The notes under the pieces were generated by a model. It was not told the DNA's origin, did not search any database, and worked only from the letters and a program-made list of their open reading frames with translations. A DNA stretch of 64,000 nt from the NCBI GenBank assembly GCA_022791575.1, contig JAAVZI010000037.1, positions 1 through 64,000 on the forward strand, in the 5' to 3' direction. This document shows positions 26,039-36,298 of this stretch, one piece after another. Every line of letters starts with the position of its first letter. The first letter of the stretch is position 1. The translations under genes and the position numbers were made by a program. The DNA is from Lachnospiraceae bacterium (GTDB lineage: Bacteria; Bacillota; Clostridia; Lachnospirales; Lachnospiraceae).

Positions 26039-28321
26039 TTAATCAGCTGTAAATTCTTTTGAATAAATGATTTTACCATTTGCATCGATATATTTAAGTT
26101 CCACAATAGGATTCTCAACATTTACCGTTAATTTCAAAGCTTTGGCAACAGCTTTGAAGGTATTGGCCTGAGATTCCACTCCGCTGGCCAGCGCGTCGGC
26201 CATTCCGGCTGTTTCTGTAAGTTCACTATAGGTAAAACTGTAAACTAATTTATTGCCTTCTCCAGTCACATCAATAGCCATACCAGAGCCTGAAAGAGAG
26301 GACTTAAGGGAATCAAGCTGAGTCTTCATCATGTCGGACTCAATAAAATCCTTAATCGTATTGTATTTTCCAATTGTGGAAGCAGAGGACGAATCTTCTG
26401 ATTGTATATCATCTTCATCATAAAAATCATCCAATAAATCATCAGGTTCATCATCTGAAGTATAGTCCGAATCATTATCATCATCAGGCTCATCTGAATT
26501 ATTCCAATCATCAGCAAAAGGATTATCGGAATTGTCCTCTAAGTCATTATTAAAATCATTATTATCAGAAGTTCCAAGTGAATCATTCAACAAATCCTCA
26601 ATGTCTTTGGTATCAAACGGAATGCCGGTTTTATCTGAGAGATCCTTCAGGAATTGTTCTAATTTCAGTTCCTGCTGATATTTTTCCATATCTGCGTCGT
26701 TTGTAATATCATAAACAGTATCTGAAGTTGAGGGTTTACAGTCAGATAGTTTTTCTCCTTTTCCAGTAGTAATAGCAATTGTTATCAATTCTTCTCTGTT
26801 TACGCTGATTTTAGCTGTTAGTGAAGAATTGGATTCATCGGACTTAGCCGTCAGTGTCAAAACGCCTTGTGCAATAGCTGGAATTGCTTCGGAAGAAATT
26901 TCAACTGTACCATTTAAGTGGCCTTCTTGTAATGATTTTAGATCGCAGTCAGAAAATCGGAATTGGATCATATCCCTAGTATCCATAACATAATCACTGT
27001 CAGGATTGAATTCTTCATCCATACTGAAAGAAAAATTTCCATTCAGTATTTCATCAGAGATGGTTCCGTTTCCTTCTAAAGTAAACATATCTGTGCCGGA
27101 AAAAGAAGCACGGAACAGGTAGCCAAATTGTTCATCCTTCTGCGGCATATGACAGAGAATCTGGAAGTCCTCACCATCTAATTGTCCTTTGAATTCTTCG
27201 CCGATAATCTGGTCGTCATCATTTACATAGAAAACGATAGACAGGTCCAGGTCTGTATCTGTAATGTCTTTTTTATTCTCTTTTAGATCAGCCAGGGTAG
27301 AGTTAATTTCATTAGAAAACTCTTCATATGTCTCGGCATCCATTTGTTCAATCAGGTCTTTTATATCTTCATCTTTGGCAAGAGAATCAAGCATATCTGT
27401 AATTACATTGTATAAATCGCTGCCATTTAGTGTGGCAGTTAATACGGTGCATTTTTGTTCTACATCATTTGCTTTCAGAGTATCAGAAGATTTTTCTACA
27501 TCTTGTGCATTCGTCCAAATGATTTCTGAATAGCGTTTAATGATTCGATCCATTGCTTCTGGGTCAGGGAGCATGGAATTCATCTGTGATGTAAGCTCTT
27601 GGTAATTGAGCCCGCTCATTTCCAGTTCTTCATCTATTTCAGTTAGAGCTTTTGAAAAATCAATATAAGAATTGGAAAGTTCCGGTATCTGTAAATAGCC
27701 TTCGGATTGTTCCATGTTCATATAAGCATTGAAAGTAAGAAGGTCTTTTTTATTGACTCCGGCCTTTAGCTGAACATTTGCAGTCTGGTCCTTGCTTTGT
27801 ACGGTTGCTTGAAAGGAAGCATTTTTCAGTGCTTTGAATTCAGGAATGGCCGCAGCAAGCAGATTCTGAAGTGATTCGCCGAAAGTAACGTCCATAGTCA
27901 AGGTCTCACTGACAGAAGTGTCAGATAACTTATTCACATAGGCAGCATAATTGGCGTTCATTGAACTCAGGCTGGAATCCAGATTTTTTTCTGCTACATA
28001 TTGAAAATATTCTTTCGGATCGGAAGGGGAATCACTGAATAAGCCGGATAAATGTCCTGTAGCAGCTAGGATACCGACAGAAGATAAAGCCAAAACCAGT
28101 ACTAAGCATACTGCAATAGCAATTTTTTTACCGGTGTTCTTTTGGGGAGTGGTCTGCAGCTCCACGGCAGGTGACTGATATTCATAGGCGGCAGCAGTTT
28201 GGGGATTCTCCAGATTTGCTGTCTGGTTAGGCGGTTGTTGGACATTGGCATTCTGAGTGCCGCAATTTGGACAGAATAATTCATTATCCTGTAATTCGCG
28301 TCCACAATTTGAACAAAACAT
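26039..28321 (-). CDS. zinc-ribbon, single-helix membrane protein with large external region
   Basis: A 760 aa protein. Residues 1-23 form a zinc ribbon (CSNCGRELQ, FCPNCGTQ). A Pro/Gln/Asn-rich linker leads to one membrane helix at about 68-88 (IAIAVCLVLVLALSSVGIL). The rest would lie outside the cell. It includes an alpha/beta region to about 570, a very acidic Asp/Asn/Ser linker at about 590-650, and a C-terminal domain of roughly 100 residues (LVYSFTYSELTETAG, VELKYIDANGKIIYS) resembling DUF4854-type domains. Related zinc-ribbon membrane proteins are common in Lachnospiraceae; function unknown. It is transcribed divergently from the flavodiiron gene, sharing a 244-base control region. Confidence 0.75.
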   Translation of the reverse strand: MFCSNCGRELQDNELFCPNCGTQNANVQQPPNQTANLENPQTAAAYEYQSPAVELQTTPQKNTGKKIAIAVCLVLVLALSSVGILAATGHLSGLFSDSPSDPKEYFQYVAEKNLDSSLSSMNANYAAYVNKLSDTSVSETLTMDVTFGESLQNLLAAAIPEFKALKNASFQATVQSKDQTANVQLKAGVNKKDLLTFNAYMNMEQSEGYLQIPELSNSYIDFSKALTEIDEELEMSGLNYQELTSQMNSMLPDPEAMDRIIKRYSEIIWTNAQDVEKSSDTLKANDVEQKCTVLTATLNGSDLYNVITDMLDSLAKDEDIKDLIEQMDAETYEEFSNEINSTLADLKENKKDITDTDLDLSIVFYVNDDDQIIGEEFKGQLDGEDFQILCHMPQKDEQFGYLFRASFSGTDMFTLEGNGTISDEILNGNFSFSMDEEFNPDSDYVMDTRDMIQFRFSDCDLKSLQEGHLNGTVEISSEAIPAIAQGVLTLTAKSDESNSSLTAKISVNREELITIAITTGKGEKLSDCKPSTSDTVYDITNDADMEKYQQELKLEQFLKDLSDKTGIPFDTKDIEDLLNDSLGTSDNNDFNNDLEDNSDNPFADDWNNSDEPDDDNDSDYTSDDEPDDLLDDFYDEDDIQSEDSSSASTIGKYNTIKDFIESDMMKTQLDSLKSSLSGSGMAIDVTGEGNKLVYSFTYSELTETAGMADALASGVESQANTFKAVAKALKLTVNVENPIVELKYIDANGKIIYSKEFTAD

Positions 28322-28401
28322 AACATCTCCTCCTTCTGGGATCTATTGTAAAAAAAATGTAATCAATCAGGATAATGATTCCTGATAATGAATGGGTAAT
28401 T

Positions 28402-28421
28402 ATTTATATTATAATATAAAT
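28402..28421. promoter_or_regulatory. perfect 20-base AT palindrome, possible Fur/PerR operator
   Basis: ATTTATATTATAATATAAAT is fully self-complementary. On the minus strand it contains TATAAT at 17 bases from TTGTTT, so it overlaps the likely -10 of the zinc-ribbon gene. It may be an operator in the shared control region, or simply part of that promoter. Confidence 0.4.
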
Positions 28422-28455
28422 TCTACCAGAAAACAAGTAATTACTGAAAATCACC

Positions 28456-28484
28456 TTGCACTTCTTATATAAATGTTGTAAAAT
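28456..28484 (+). promoter_or_regulatory. promoter of the flavodiiron gene
   Basis: TTGCAC at 28456-28461, 17-base spacer, TAAAAT at 28479-28484. The leader is about 75 bases, with GGAGG just before the ATG. Confidence 0.6.
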
Positions 28485-28565
28485 AATTTTGTTATTTTCT
28501 AATATGCTTTGCGACAATGGGTACAATGAATGATATATCATTCAAAGCAGGAGGAATAACAGATT

Positions 28566-29729
28566 ATGAAAAAAATTACAATTTCAGAAACAGTAAAATA
28601 TATTGGAGTGGATGATAAGGATTTAGACCTATTTGAAAGCCAGTATCAAATTCCGAATGGTGTTTCCTATAATTCCTATCTGATTATAGATCAAAAGACA
28701 GCAGTCATGGATACTGTAGACAAGCGTGGTTGTGACAAATGGCTGGAGAATCTGGAGCGGACGCTGCAGGGACGAACGCCGGACTATCTGGTAATTTCCC
28801 ATATGGAGCCGGACCATGCTGGAAGCTTTGCAGCTTTTGCCCAAAAATATCCGCAGGCTAAATGGGTTGGCAATGCTCGAACATTTTCTATGCTGCTGCA
28901 GTTTTTTGATGTCGATTTGACAGATCAAACAGTTGTAGTAGCAGAAGGAGATACCATTTCTCTGGGAAGTCATACGCTGCAGTTTTTTATGGCACCGATG
29001 GTGCACTGGCCAGAGGTTATGGTAACGTATGAACAGAGCGAGAAGATTCTGTTTAGTGCCGATGGATTTGGAAAGTTTGGGGCATTGGATATAGAAGATG
29101 ACTGGGTTGATGAGGCACGGCGTTATTATTTTAATATTGTAGGAAAATACGGTGCACCGGTACAGGCACTTCTAAAAAAAGCCTCGGCGCTGGATATTCA
29201 GACGATCTGCCCGCTGCATGGACCGGTTCTAATGGAAGATCTGGGGTATTATATAGGAAAATATCAGACATGGAGCAGTTATGAGCCAGAGGATGCAGGG
29301 ATTTTTATTGCCTATGCTTCGATTCATGGCAATACAGCGAAAGCGGCTAAGAAGCTGGCTGATATTTTGGAGGAGAAAGGTGCTCCCCGGGTAGTGATAA
29401 TGGATTTAGCAAGAGAGGATCAGTCCAGAGCAGTCGAGCATGCGTTTCGCTATGATCGGATGGTGCTGGCAGCAGCATCATATGATGCAGGTGTATTTCC
29501 ACCAATGGAAGAGTTTCTCTGTCATCTGCGGGCGAAAAATTATAGTCAGAGAACAGTGGCGCTGGTAGAAAATGGAAGTTGGGCGCCCAGTGCCGGAAAG
29601 GTTATGAAGGAGGAACTGGAGACCATGAAAGATCTTTCCCTTGTGGGGGAAATGGTCACGATAAAATCTGCGATAAAAGAAGAAACAATTAAGGAACTGG
29701 AAGCGCTGGCTGACGTTTTATTACAATAA
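28566..29729 (+). CDS. flavodiiron protein (A-type flavoprotein, O2/NO reductase)
   Basis: A 387 aa cytoplasmic enzyme that reduces O2 to water (or NO to N2O), protecting anaerobes. The N-terminal metallo-beta-lactamase-like domain has the diiron ligands: HMEPDH (H-x-E-x-D-H), the later His in MVHWPEV, Asp in SADGFGKFG and His in CPLHGP. The C-terminal flavodoxin domain binds FMN (IAYASIHGNTAKAAKKL at about residue 250). No rubredoxin or flavin reductase domain is fused, so it needs an outside electron donor. Control by the PerR-like regulator is plausible. Confidence 0.93.
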   Translation: MKKITISETVKYIGVDDKDLDLFESQYQIPNGVSYNSYLIIDQKTAVMDTVDKRGCDKWLENLERTLQGRTPDYLVISHMEPDHAGSFAAFAQKYPQAKWVGNARTFSMLLQFFDVDLTDQTVVVAEGDTISLGSHTLQFFMAPMVHWPEVMVTYEQSEKILFSADGFGKFGALDIEDDWVDEARRYYFNIVGKYGAPVQALLKKASALDIQTICPLHGPVLMEDLGYYIGKYQTWSSYEPEDAGIFIAYASIHGNTAKAAKKLADILEEKGAPRVVIMDLAREDQSRAVEHAFRYDRMVLAAASYDAGVFPPMEEFLCHLRAKNYSQRTVALVENGSWAPSAGKVMKEELETMKDLSLVGEMVTIKSAIKEETIKELEALADVLLQ

Positions 29730-29782
29730 TTGGCTGAAGCAGCCAGCAGCGTTGAACAGGAATAGAATCATAAGGAGGAACT

Positions 29783-32380
29783 ATGCTTCAGTTAAAAGAT
29801 ATAAAAAAGGATTATAGGTCTGGAGAAGAAACCGTTCAGGCCCTGAAAGGCATCAGCCTTAATTTTCGTAAGAGTGAATTTGTATCCATTCTAGGGCAGA
29901 GCGGCTGTGGAAAGACAACACTGCTGAATCTAATTGGCGGGCTGGATCAGTATACCAGTGGTAATTTAAAGATTAATGGCAGATCCACAAAGGACTTTAA
30001 GGCCAGAGACTGGGACACATATAGGAATCATTCCATTGGCTTTGTGTTCCAAAGCTATAATCTGATTCCTCATCAGACGGTACTTTCCAATGTAGAATTA
30101 GCGTTGACGCTGACAGGTGTGTCCAGGGAAGAACGGAAGAAACGGGCGATTGAAGTCCTGAACGAAGTAGGGCTGGGCGATCAGATCCATAAAAAGCCGA
30201 ATCAGATGTCCGGCGGACAGATGCAAAGAGTGGCAATTGCCAGGGCTTTAATCAATGATCCAGATATCCTGCTGGCAGATGAACCGACAGGAGCTCTGGA
30301 TTCGGCGACCAGTGTGCAGATTATGGAAATACTGAAAAAGATATCCAAGGATAAGTTGGTGATTATGGTTACGCATAATCCAGATATTGCTCAAGAGTAT
30401 TCTACACGAATCATCCGTCTGCTCGACGGTAAGGTGACGGATGATTCGAATCCCTATCTGTTGGATGAAGCGAAACAGATAGAATCGATAGAACAGGGAG
30501 CTGTGGGAAAGAAAACTTCCATGTCATTTCTGACAGCTCTGACCCTAAGCCTCAACAATCTGGTAACCAAAAAGGGTAGGACGATACTGACGGCGTTTGC
30601 GGGAAGTATTGGCATTATCGGCATTGCATTGATTATGTCTCTGTCAAATGGTGTACAGAACTATATCAGCCGAGTAGAAGAGGATACGCTGTCTACCTAT
30701 CCGCTGATGATTGAAGATTCTTCCGTTGACATGTCCGTGATGATGGAAGCGTTGACAAGTATGAGCAGCAATAAGAAAGCTTATAATGATGGAAAGATCC
30801 ATTCGACACCGCTTATGAATGATATACTGGAGACTATGTCTACCAAGCAGACCAGCAATAACTTAGAGGCGTTTCGGGAGTATCTGGAGAACGAAGATCA
30901 AGTAATTCATGAGTGCAGTAATGCGATTCAGTACGGTTATGATCTGCCGTTGAATATTTATAATGCAGACAGTGAATATGGACTGATTCGTACCAGTCCC
31001 AATCAGGTATTCGATACCATTGGCATGGGAGAGAGCTATGAAATGCAGAGCCAGTTTCTTTCCTCTTCTATGAATGTATATGAAATCTGGCAGGAGATGA
31101 TGAATAATGAAGAACTGCTCCATTCCCAGTATGATTTAGTTGATGGAAGATGGCCTGAGAAATATAATGAAGTCGTTCTGATGGTGGACGAGAATCATAC
31201 AGTCAGTGATTATACCCTGTATTCCCTGGGATTATTTGACCAGCAGGAAATGAAAGAAAATGTCAATGCTCTGTTGACAGGGGAAGATATGAAGACAGAT
31301 GCAGAGGCGGCCTATACATATGAAGATCTATTGAATATGAAGTTCAAACTGGTTTTGAATACGGATTATTATGTGAAGGAAAATGGTATCTGGATTGATA
31401 AAAGTGAAGATGAAGAGTATGTGAAGGAGCTGGCAGACAAAGGGGAAGAGATTTCAATCGTTGGAATTGTAGAACCCAATGAAGAGACAGTAATGGTCTC
31501 CATAACAGGGGGAATTGGCTATACTAGTGAGCTAAAGAAACATGTGATCGAGACGATTAATCAGACAGAGATTGCCAAAGAGCAGTTAGCGAATCCTAAC
31601 TTAAATGTACTGACTGGATTGGAATTTGCAACAGGAGATGCGGCCAACGCTCAGTTTGATTATAACAGCCTGACTGAGGAGCAGAAAGCGCAGATGGCAG
31701 CTCTGTCAGAAGAAGAACTGGCGCAGCTGATGATGAATTACCAGCAGAATGCGCAGGCGACCTATGAGGAGAATCTTAAGACTCTGGGTATTATTGATCT
31801 GGAACAACCCAACTCGATTAATATATATCCAAAGGATTTTGAAAGTAAAGAGAAGATTTCAGATGCGATTAATGAATATAATAAGAAGCAGCAAAAGGAA
31901 GGCAGGGAAGAGGATGTAATCAGCTATAACGATATGGTGGCGGCGATGATGTCCTCAGTGACTTCAATTATTGATATTGTAAGTTATGTATTGATGGCTT
32001 TTGTCAGTGTTTCCTTAATTGTCTCCTCTATTATGATTGGAATTATTACTTATATTTCTGTATTGGAGCGGACAAAGGAAATCGGCATTTTAAGAAGTAT
32101 TGGTGCCTCCAAACGTGACATTTCCAGAGTATTTAATGCAGAGACTCTGATTATAGGATTGTTTGCGGGATTGTTAGGAGTAGTAGTGACAGTGCTTCTG
32201 GATCTCCCTGTCAGTGCAGTGGTAAAGAGTAAGTTAGGTGTGTCTAACATAGCATCGCTGCCATTACTGGGTGGTTTACTATTAGTTGTAATCAGTACCT
32301 GTCTGACGATGATTGCGGGTCTGATTCCTGCCAAAGTGGCTTCAAAGAAGGACCCCGTGGAAGCATTAAGAAGTGAATAG
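29783..32380 (+). CDS. MacB-like ABC transporter, ATPase fused to FtsX-type permease
   Basis: An 865 aa fusion. Residues 1-230 are a LolD/MacB-type ATPase: Walker [11 protein letters not shown]-loop [12 protein letters not shown], signature MSGGQMQR, Walker [13 protein letters not shown], and MVTHNPD. A first helix lies at about 275-295 ([17 protein letters not shown]), then a long extracytoplasmic domain of about 420 residues. Three helices follow near the end (about 715-860) with the FtsX-type segment [23 protein letters not shown]. Such proteins export peptides or give antimicrobial-peptide resistance. AAGGAGG precedes ATG 29783. trpS follows after 14 bases. Confidence 0.88.
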   Translation: MLQLKDIKKDYRSGEETVQALKGISLNFRKSEFVSILGQSGCGKTTLLNLIGGLDQYTSGNLKINGRSTKDFKARDWDTYRNHSIGFVFQSYNLIPHQTVLSNVELALTLTGVSREERKKRAIEVLNEVGLGDQIHKKPNQMSGGQMQRVAIARALINDPDILLADEPTGALDSATSVQIMEILKKISKDKLVIMVTHNPDIAQEYSTRIIRLLDGKVTDDSNPYLLDEAKQIESIEQGAVGKKTSMSFLTALTLSLNNLVTKKGRTILTAFAGSIGIIGIALIMSLSNGVQNYISRVEEDTLSTYPLMIEDSSVDMSVMMEALTSMSSNKKAYNDGKIHSTPLMNDILETMSTKQTSNNLEAFREYLENEDQVIHECSNAIQYGYDLPLNIYNADSEYGLIRTSPNQVFDTIGMGESYEMQSQFLSSSMNVYEIWQEMMNNEELLHSQYDLVDGRWPEKYNEVVLMVDENHTVSDYTLYSLGLFDQQEMKENVNALLTGEDMKTDAEAAYTYEDLLNMKFKLVLNTDYYVKENGIWIDKSEDEEYVKELADKGEEISIVGIVEPNEETVMVSITGGIGYTSELKKHVIETINQTEIAKEQLANPNLNVLTGLEFATGDAANAQFDYNSLTEEQKAQMAALSEEELAQLMMNYQQNAQATYEENLKTLGIIDLEQPNSINIYPKDFESKEKISDAINEYNKKQQKEGREEDVISYNDMVAAMMSSVTSIIDIVSYVLMAFVSVSLIVSSIMIGIITYISVLERTKEIGILRSIGASKRDISRVFNAETLIIGLFAGLLGVVVTVLLDLPVSAVVKSKLGVSNIASLPLLGGLLLVVISTCLTMIAGLIPAKVASKKDPVEALRSE

Positions 32381-32394
32381 AAGAGGAGAATATT

Positions 32395-33495
32395 GTGAAG
32401 AAAATTATTTTAACAGGCGACAGGCCGACAGGACCTTTACATGTAGGACACTATGTAGGTTCTCTGAAACAAAGAGTAGAATTGCAGAATTCGGGTGAAT
32501 ATGATGATATTTATATTATGATTGCCGATGCACAGGCATTAACGGATAATGCTGATGAACCGGAAAAGGTGCGTCAGAATATTATTGAAGTTGCGCTGGA
32601 TTACCTGTCAGTAGGACTGGACCCGGCAAAATCATCTCTGTTTATCCAATCGCAGGTAGCAGAGTTATGCGAATTATCGTTTTATTATATGAATCTGGTA
32701 ACTGTATCCAGATTGCAGAGAAATCCGACTGTAAAGTCTGAGATTCAGATGAGGGATTTTCAAACCAGCATTCCGGTTGGATTCTTTACGTATCCGATTA
32801 GCCAGGCCTCAGATATTACTGCCTTTAAGGCTACGGCGGTTCCGGTAGGGGAGGACCAGCTTCCCATGCTGGAACAGACAAGGGAGATTGTCAGAAAATT
32901 TAATGATATCTATGGGGAAACACTGGTGGAACCAGAGATTTTATTGCCGGAAAATCAAGCATGTCTGCGGCTTCCGGGTACAGACGGCAAGGCAAAGATG
33001 AGTAAGTCTTTGGGCAACTGCATTTATCTGTCAGATACGGAAACGGAGGTTCAGAAAAAAGTGATGAACATGTTTACCGATCCGAACCATCTGCGGGTAG
33101 AAGACCCTGGAAAGGTAGAGGGAAATCCGGTATTTACGTATCTGGATGCGTTCAGCAGAGAGGAACATTTTGCAGAATTTTGTCCAGATTACAGCTGTCT
33201 GCAGGAAATGAAGGATCATTATTCTCGTGGAGGCTTAGGAGATGTAAAGGTGAAACGGTTCCTGAACAATGTTCTGCAGGCAGAGCTTGCGCCGATTCGT
33301 GAGCGCAGGAAGAGTTATGAGAAGGATATTCCTGCGGTTTATGAGATTCTTCGACAGGGAACGCAAAAGGCACAGAAAGCGGCAGCAGAGACACTTAGAG
33401 AAGTGAAGGCAAGCATGCGTATTAATTATTTTGAGGATGAGGAGCTGATTTGTGCGTATGCTAGGAAGTATGGCAGTACTTCGGATACAAACTAA
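32395..33495 (+). CDS. trpS: tryptophanyl-tRNA synthetase
   Basis: Class I synthetase, 366 aa. The HIGH-type motif is [12 protein letters not shown] and the KMSKS motif is [10 protein letters not shown] accept GTG 32395 because GAGGAG lies upstream and the reading begins directly with the Rossmann strand [12 protein letters not shown]. No T-box precedes it, since only 14 bases separate it from the ABC gene, so it must depend on an upstream promoter. The length exceeds the classical 330-335 aa and the sequence resembles the diverged second-type TrpS of some Firmicutes. A terminator follows. Confidence 0.92.
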   Translation: MKKIILTGDRPTGPLHVGHYVGSLKQRVELQNSGEYDDIYIMIADAQALTDNADEPEKVRQNIIEVALDYLSVGLDPAKSSLFIQSQVAELCELSFYYMNLVTVSRLQRNPTVKSEIQMRDFQTSIPVGFFTYPISQASDITAFKATAVPVGEDQLPMLEQTREIVRKFNDIYGETLVEPEILLPENQACLRLPGTDGKAKMSKSLGNCIYLSDTETEVQKKVMNMFTDPNHLRVEDPGKVEGNPVFTYLDAFSREEHFAEFCPDYSCLQEMKDHYSRGGLGDVKVKRFLNNVLQAELAPIRERRKSYEKDIPAVYEILRQGTQKAQKAAAETLREVKASMRINYFEDEELICAYARKYGSTSDTN

Positions 33496-33496
33496 G

Positions 33497-33528
33497 AGCA
33501 AACATAAATGTAGATTTGCTTATTTTTT
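33497..33528 (+). terminator. terminator after trpS
   Basis: AGCAAA (33497-33502) pairs with TTTGCT (33515-33520), followed by TATTTTTTT. Confidence 0.6.
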
Positions 33529-33542
33529 TCCAGGATTCTGAA

Positions 33543-33571
33543 TGTGAATCCATAAAATGTCATAGTATAAT
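33543..33571 (+). promoter_or_regulatory. promoter of uppP
   Basis: TGTGAA at 33543-33548, 17-base spacer, TATAAT at 33566-33571. The -35 is weak and the -10 is perfect. The leader of about 58 bases contains short GC hairpins (CCGGAACCGG). Confidence 0.5.
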
Positions 33572-33634
33572 AGGGGGCGCAATGATACTATGGCAGGTAC
33601 GGCATAAGCCGGAACCGGAAAGAAAGGGCGAATT

Positions 33635-34468
33635 ATGTTAGAAATTGTAAAATCAATCATATTTGGAATTGTCGAGGGGATTACCGAATGGCTTCCAGTC
33701 AGCAGTACTGGGCATATGATTCTGTTAGAAGAACTGCTGCCATTCTCTGCTTCCGCAGTCAGCAGTGGTTTTATGGAAATGTTTCTGGTTGTGGTTCAAT
33801 TGGGGGCCATTATGGCGGTGGTATTGATGTACTGGAATCGTCTGTTTCCTTTTTCCTTTCAAGAAGGGGAATGCTTCATAAAGAAAGACATATTTTTCAT
33901 GTGGTTTAAGATTGCGGCAGCCTGTGTTCCGGCAGCGGCAGTAGAACTGATGTTTGGTGACAGGATTGCGGAACTGTTTTACCATTATAAAGTAGTTGCT
34001 GCTATGCTGATTTTATTTGGTATTCTGTTTATCGTGATTGAGCGATGGAACAAGAACCGCAGATCTAAGGTGAATTCTATTGCGGAAATCACATACCAGA
34101 CAGCATTGATGATAGGTGTATTTCAGGTGATTGCAGCGGTATTTCCAGGAACTTCCCGTTCCGGCGCAACGATTATCGGGGCACTTCTAATTGGCGTATC
34201 CAGAACGACTGCGGCAGAGTTTACGTTTTTCCTGGCTGTACCGGTTATGTTCGGAGCAAGCTTTATAAAGATTCTAAAATTCGGATTGAATTTTAGCAGG
34301 CAGGAACTGTCTATTCTAATCATAGGAATGGCAGCGGCATTTATAGTATCTGTGGCAGTGATCCGATTTTTAATGGGTTATATTAAAAAGCATGATTTTC
34401 AGGCATTTGGTTATTACAGAATTGTTCTGGGAATTTTGGTGCTGATTGTATATCCGATGATTCAGTGA
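33635..34468 (+). CDS. uppP: undecaprenyl-diphosphatase
   Basis: A 277 aa BacA/UppP-type membrane enzyme that recycles undecaprenyl pyrophosphate for cell-wall synthesis. The two signature segments are GIVEGITEWLPVSSTGHM near the N-terminus and FPGTSRSGATIIGALLIG near residue 170, each with its active-site Glu/Ser/Arg. Seven or eight hydrophobic helices are visible. It also confers basal bacitracin tolerance in many species. The M15 peptidase gene follows after 12 bases, suggesting one transcript for wall metabolism. Confidence 0.93.
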   Translation: MLEIVKSIIFGIVEGITEWLPVSSTGHMILLEELLPFSASAVSSGFMEMFLVVVQLGAIMAVVLMYWNRLFPFSFQEGECFIKKDIFFMWFKIAAACVPAAAVELMFGDRIAELFYHYKVVAAMLILFGILFIVIERWNKNRRSKVNSIAEITYQTALMIGVFQVIAAVFPGTSRSGATIIGALLIGVSRTTAAEFTFFLAVPVMFGASFIKILKFGLNFSRQELSILIIGMAAAFIVSVAVIRFLMGYIKKHDFQAFGYYRIVLGILVLIVYPMIQ

Positions 34469-34480
34469 GGATGATGAGGA

Positions 34481-35194
34481 ATGAATGTAAAAATGTTTGT
34501 GCAGGCAGCGGCTTTGGCATGGGGGATTGGAAGCAGTATACAGCCAGCCGCTGTGCAGAATCCAGACAGCGGCATACAAGAAGAGACGCAGAAGGAAGTC
34601 CTGGCGGTCAGTGATCATTTTGTACCAGCTAGGATTAATGATGATATATTTGCTAGAATGAAAGGGGGATCTTATAAGGATTCCTGTACCATTCCGATAG
34701 AAGAGCTTCGTTATATCCGGGTGCTTCACTATGATTTTCAGGGAGAGGTGAAAGAAGGTGAGCTGGTCGTGAACCAGCAGATTGCAGAGGATGTTGGCGA
34801 GATTTTCCGGGAATTGTATGAAGCGAAATATCCAATTGAGAAAATCCGGCTGGTGGATGAGTACGGAGCAGATGATAACCGTTCTATGGCTGATAATAAT
34901 ACCTCTGCTTTTAATTATCGTCTGATTGACGGCAGCAGCCGGCTGTCGAATCATGCCGGCGGTTTTGCTATTGATATTAATCCATTGTATAATCCTTATG
35001 TTAGAAACAACAATGGCACTTGCCAGGTACTGCCGGAGGGAGCAGAAGCTTATGCAGACAGAACCGTTGAGAATCCTTATTATATTCAGAAAGGGGATGT
35101 CTGTTATCAAATTTTTACCTCCCATGGCTTTACTTGGGGAGGAGAATGGACGAATTCCAAGGACTACCAGCATTTTGAAAAAGCAGGAAATTAA
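34481..35194 (+). CDS. M15-family D,D/L,D-peptidase, secreted
   Basis: A 237 aa protein with an N-terminal hydrophobic signal (MNVKMFVQAAALAWGIG). The peptidase part carries SNHAGGFAIDINP (zinc ligands in SxHxxGxAxD) and GGEWTNSKDYQHFE with the third His. That matches M15 peptidoglycan peptidases with an M15C-like ending rather than VanY proper. It probably trims peptidoglycan stem peptides outside the membrane. ATG 34481 follows GGATGATGAGG. Confidence 0.82.
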   Translation: MNVKMFVQAAALAWGIGSSIQPAAVQNPDSGIQEETQKEVLAVSDHFVPARINDDIFARMKGGSYKDSCTIPIEELRYIRVLHYDFQGEVKEGELVVNQQIAEDVGEIFRELYEAKYPIEKIRLVDEYGADDNRSMADNNTSAFNYRLIDGSSRLSNHAGGFAIDINPLYNPYVRNNNGTCQVLPEGAEAYADRTVENPYYIQKGDVCYQIFTSHGFTWGGEWTNSKDYQHFEKAGN

Positions 35195-35263
35195 AATTAA
35201 AGGTAGAATTACTGTCTAAGATGTGATAGAATATCTTAATAAAGGAGTGATACAGGAGGCGTT

Positions 35264-36298
35264 ATTATCAAAAAGAAAATATATCAGATCATTTTTTTTA
35301 TTTTGATAATCGGTCTTACAATTTATAAAGTATTTGATGGTAAGGATATAGAAGTTGTTTTTGAACAGATATCTTCAGCTGACCCGTTTTGGATTATGGT
35401 CTGCATACTAATGGTGCTGCTTTTCATCTATTGCGAGTCATGGATTATCAGAAAATTATTTGCTAGACTTGATATCAGAATCGGCAAAGGAGAAGGATTT
35501 TTATATTCTTGTATTGGCTTTTTTTTCTGCTGCGTGACACCGTCAGCCAGCGGCGGACAGCCGGCGCAGATGGTTTATATGAAAAAAAGAGGAATCAAGA
35601 TTTCAACTTCTACCAATGTTCTCATGTGGGTTACCGTGCTGTATAAGATGGTTTTGGTTGTGATTGGACTGGGACTTGTAATGTTCCGGCTGGATTTTAT
35701 CCGTCAGCATATGGGACAGACTATCTGGATTTTTTATCTGGGAATCTTTTTAAATATTGCTTGTGTGTTTATTATGGTTCTGCTCTGGTTTAAAAGCGAA
35801 TGGCTGGAAGCCATGGGCAGCAGCGGGATTGCTCTGCTTCGCAGATTTAAACTGATAAAGAGAAGGGACCGCAAACGAAAGAAATTAAGACGTTTTATCA
35901 AAAGCTATGATGAAGCATTTCTTTCTCTAAAGGGAGATACCAAGGTGATTATCAAGTCATTTATTGTTACGTTGATTCAGCGGCTGGCTTTGTTTTCAAT
36001 TACCGGATTTGTGTATCTGTCTTTTGGAATGGAGAAGTTTTCATTTTTTGATGTCATGATTCTGCAGTCCGTGATCTCGATCGCGGTGGATATGCTGCCG
36101 CTGCCTGGTGGTTCCGGAATGTCAGAACATTTGTTTGCAGTTGTATTTGCAGGTATATTTAAGAGTTCTCTTTTAATACCAGCGATGGTATTAAGCCGTG
36201 GAATTGCGTATTATGTACAATTGATTTTCTGCGGATTGATGACCGTTATTTCACATTTCTATTTTACAGCACGACAGAAGAAAGAGGAGTTATTATGA
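35264..36298 (+). CDS. YbhN/lysylphosphatidylglycerol synthase-like membrane protein (non-standard start)
   Basis: A multi-helix protein of the LPG synthase TM (UPF0104/YbhN) family, with SASGGQPAQMVYMKKRGI and a late PLPGGSGMSEH segment, both typical. It may act in lipid flipping or transfer; no aminoacyl-transferase domain is attached. The start is odd: AGGAGG at 35254-35259 precedes only ATT 35264 and ATC 35267 in frame, with an in-frame TAA at 35240. The first ordinary start is TTG 35303, with no ribosome site and inside the first helix. I take ATT 35264, which gives a normal charged N-terminus (IKKKIYQ). pssA overlaps its stop. Confidence 0.72.
   Translation: MIKKKIYQIIFFILIIGLTIYKVFDGKDIEVVFEQISSADPFWIMVCILMVLLFIYCESWIIRKLFARLDIRIGKGEGFLYSCIGFFFCCVTPSASGGQPAQMVYMKKRGIKISTSTNVLMWVTVLYKMVLVVIGLGLVMFRLDFIRQHMGQTIWIFYLGIFLNIACVFIMVLLWFKSEWLEAMGSSGIALLRRFKLIKRRDRKRKKLRRFIKSYDEAFLSLKGDTKVIIKSFIVTLIQRLALFSITGFVYLSFGMEKFSFFDVMILQSVISIAVDMLPLPGGSGMSEHLFAVVFAGIFKSSLLIPAMVLSRGIAYYVQLIFCGLMTVISHFYFTARQKKEELL

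Noticed and set aside
33572..33634. A riboswitch in the uppP leader
   Set aside because: Short GC hairpins are visible but the 60-base leader does not match any riboswitch class I recognise.
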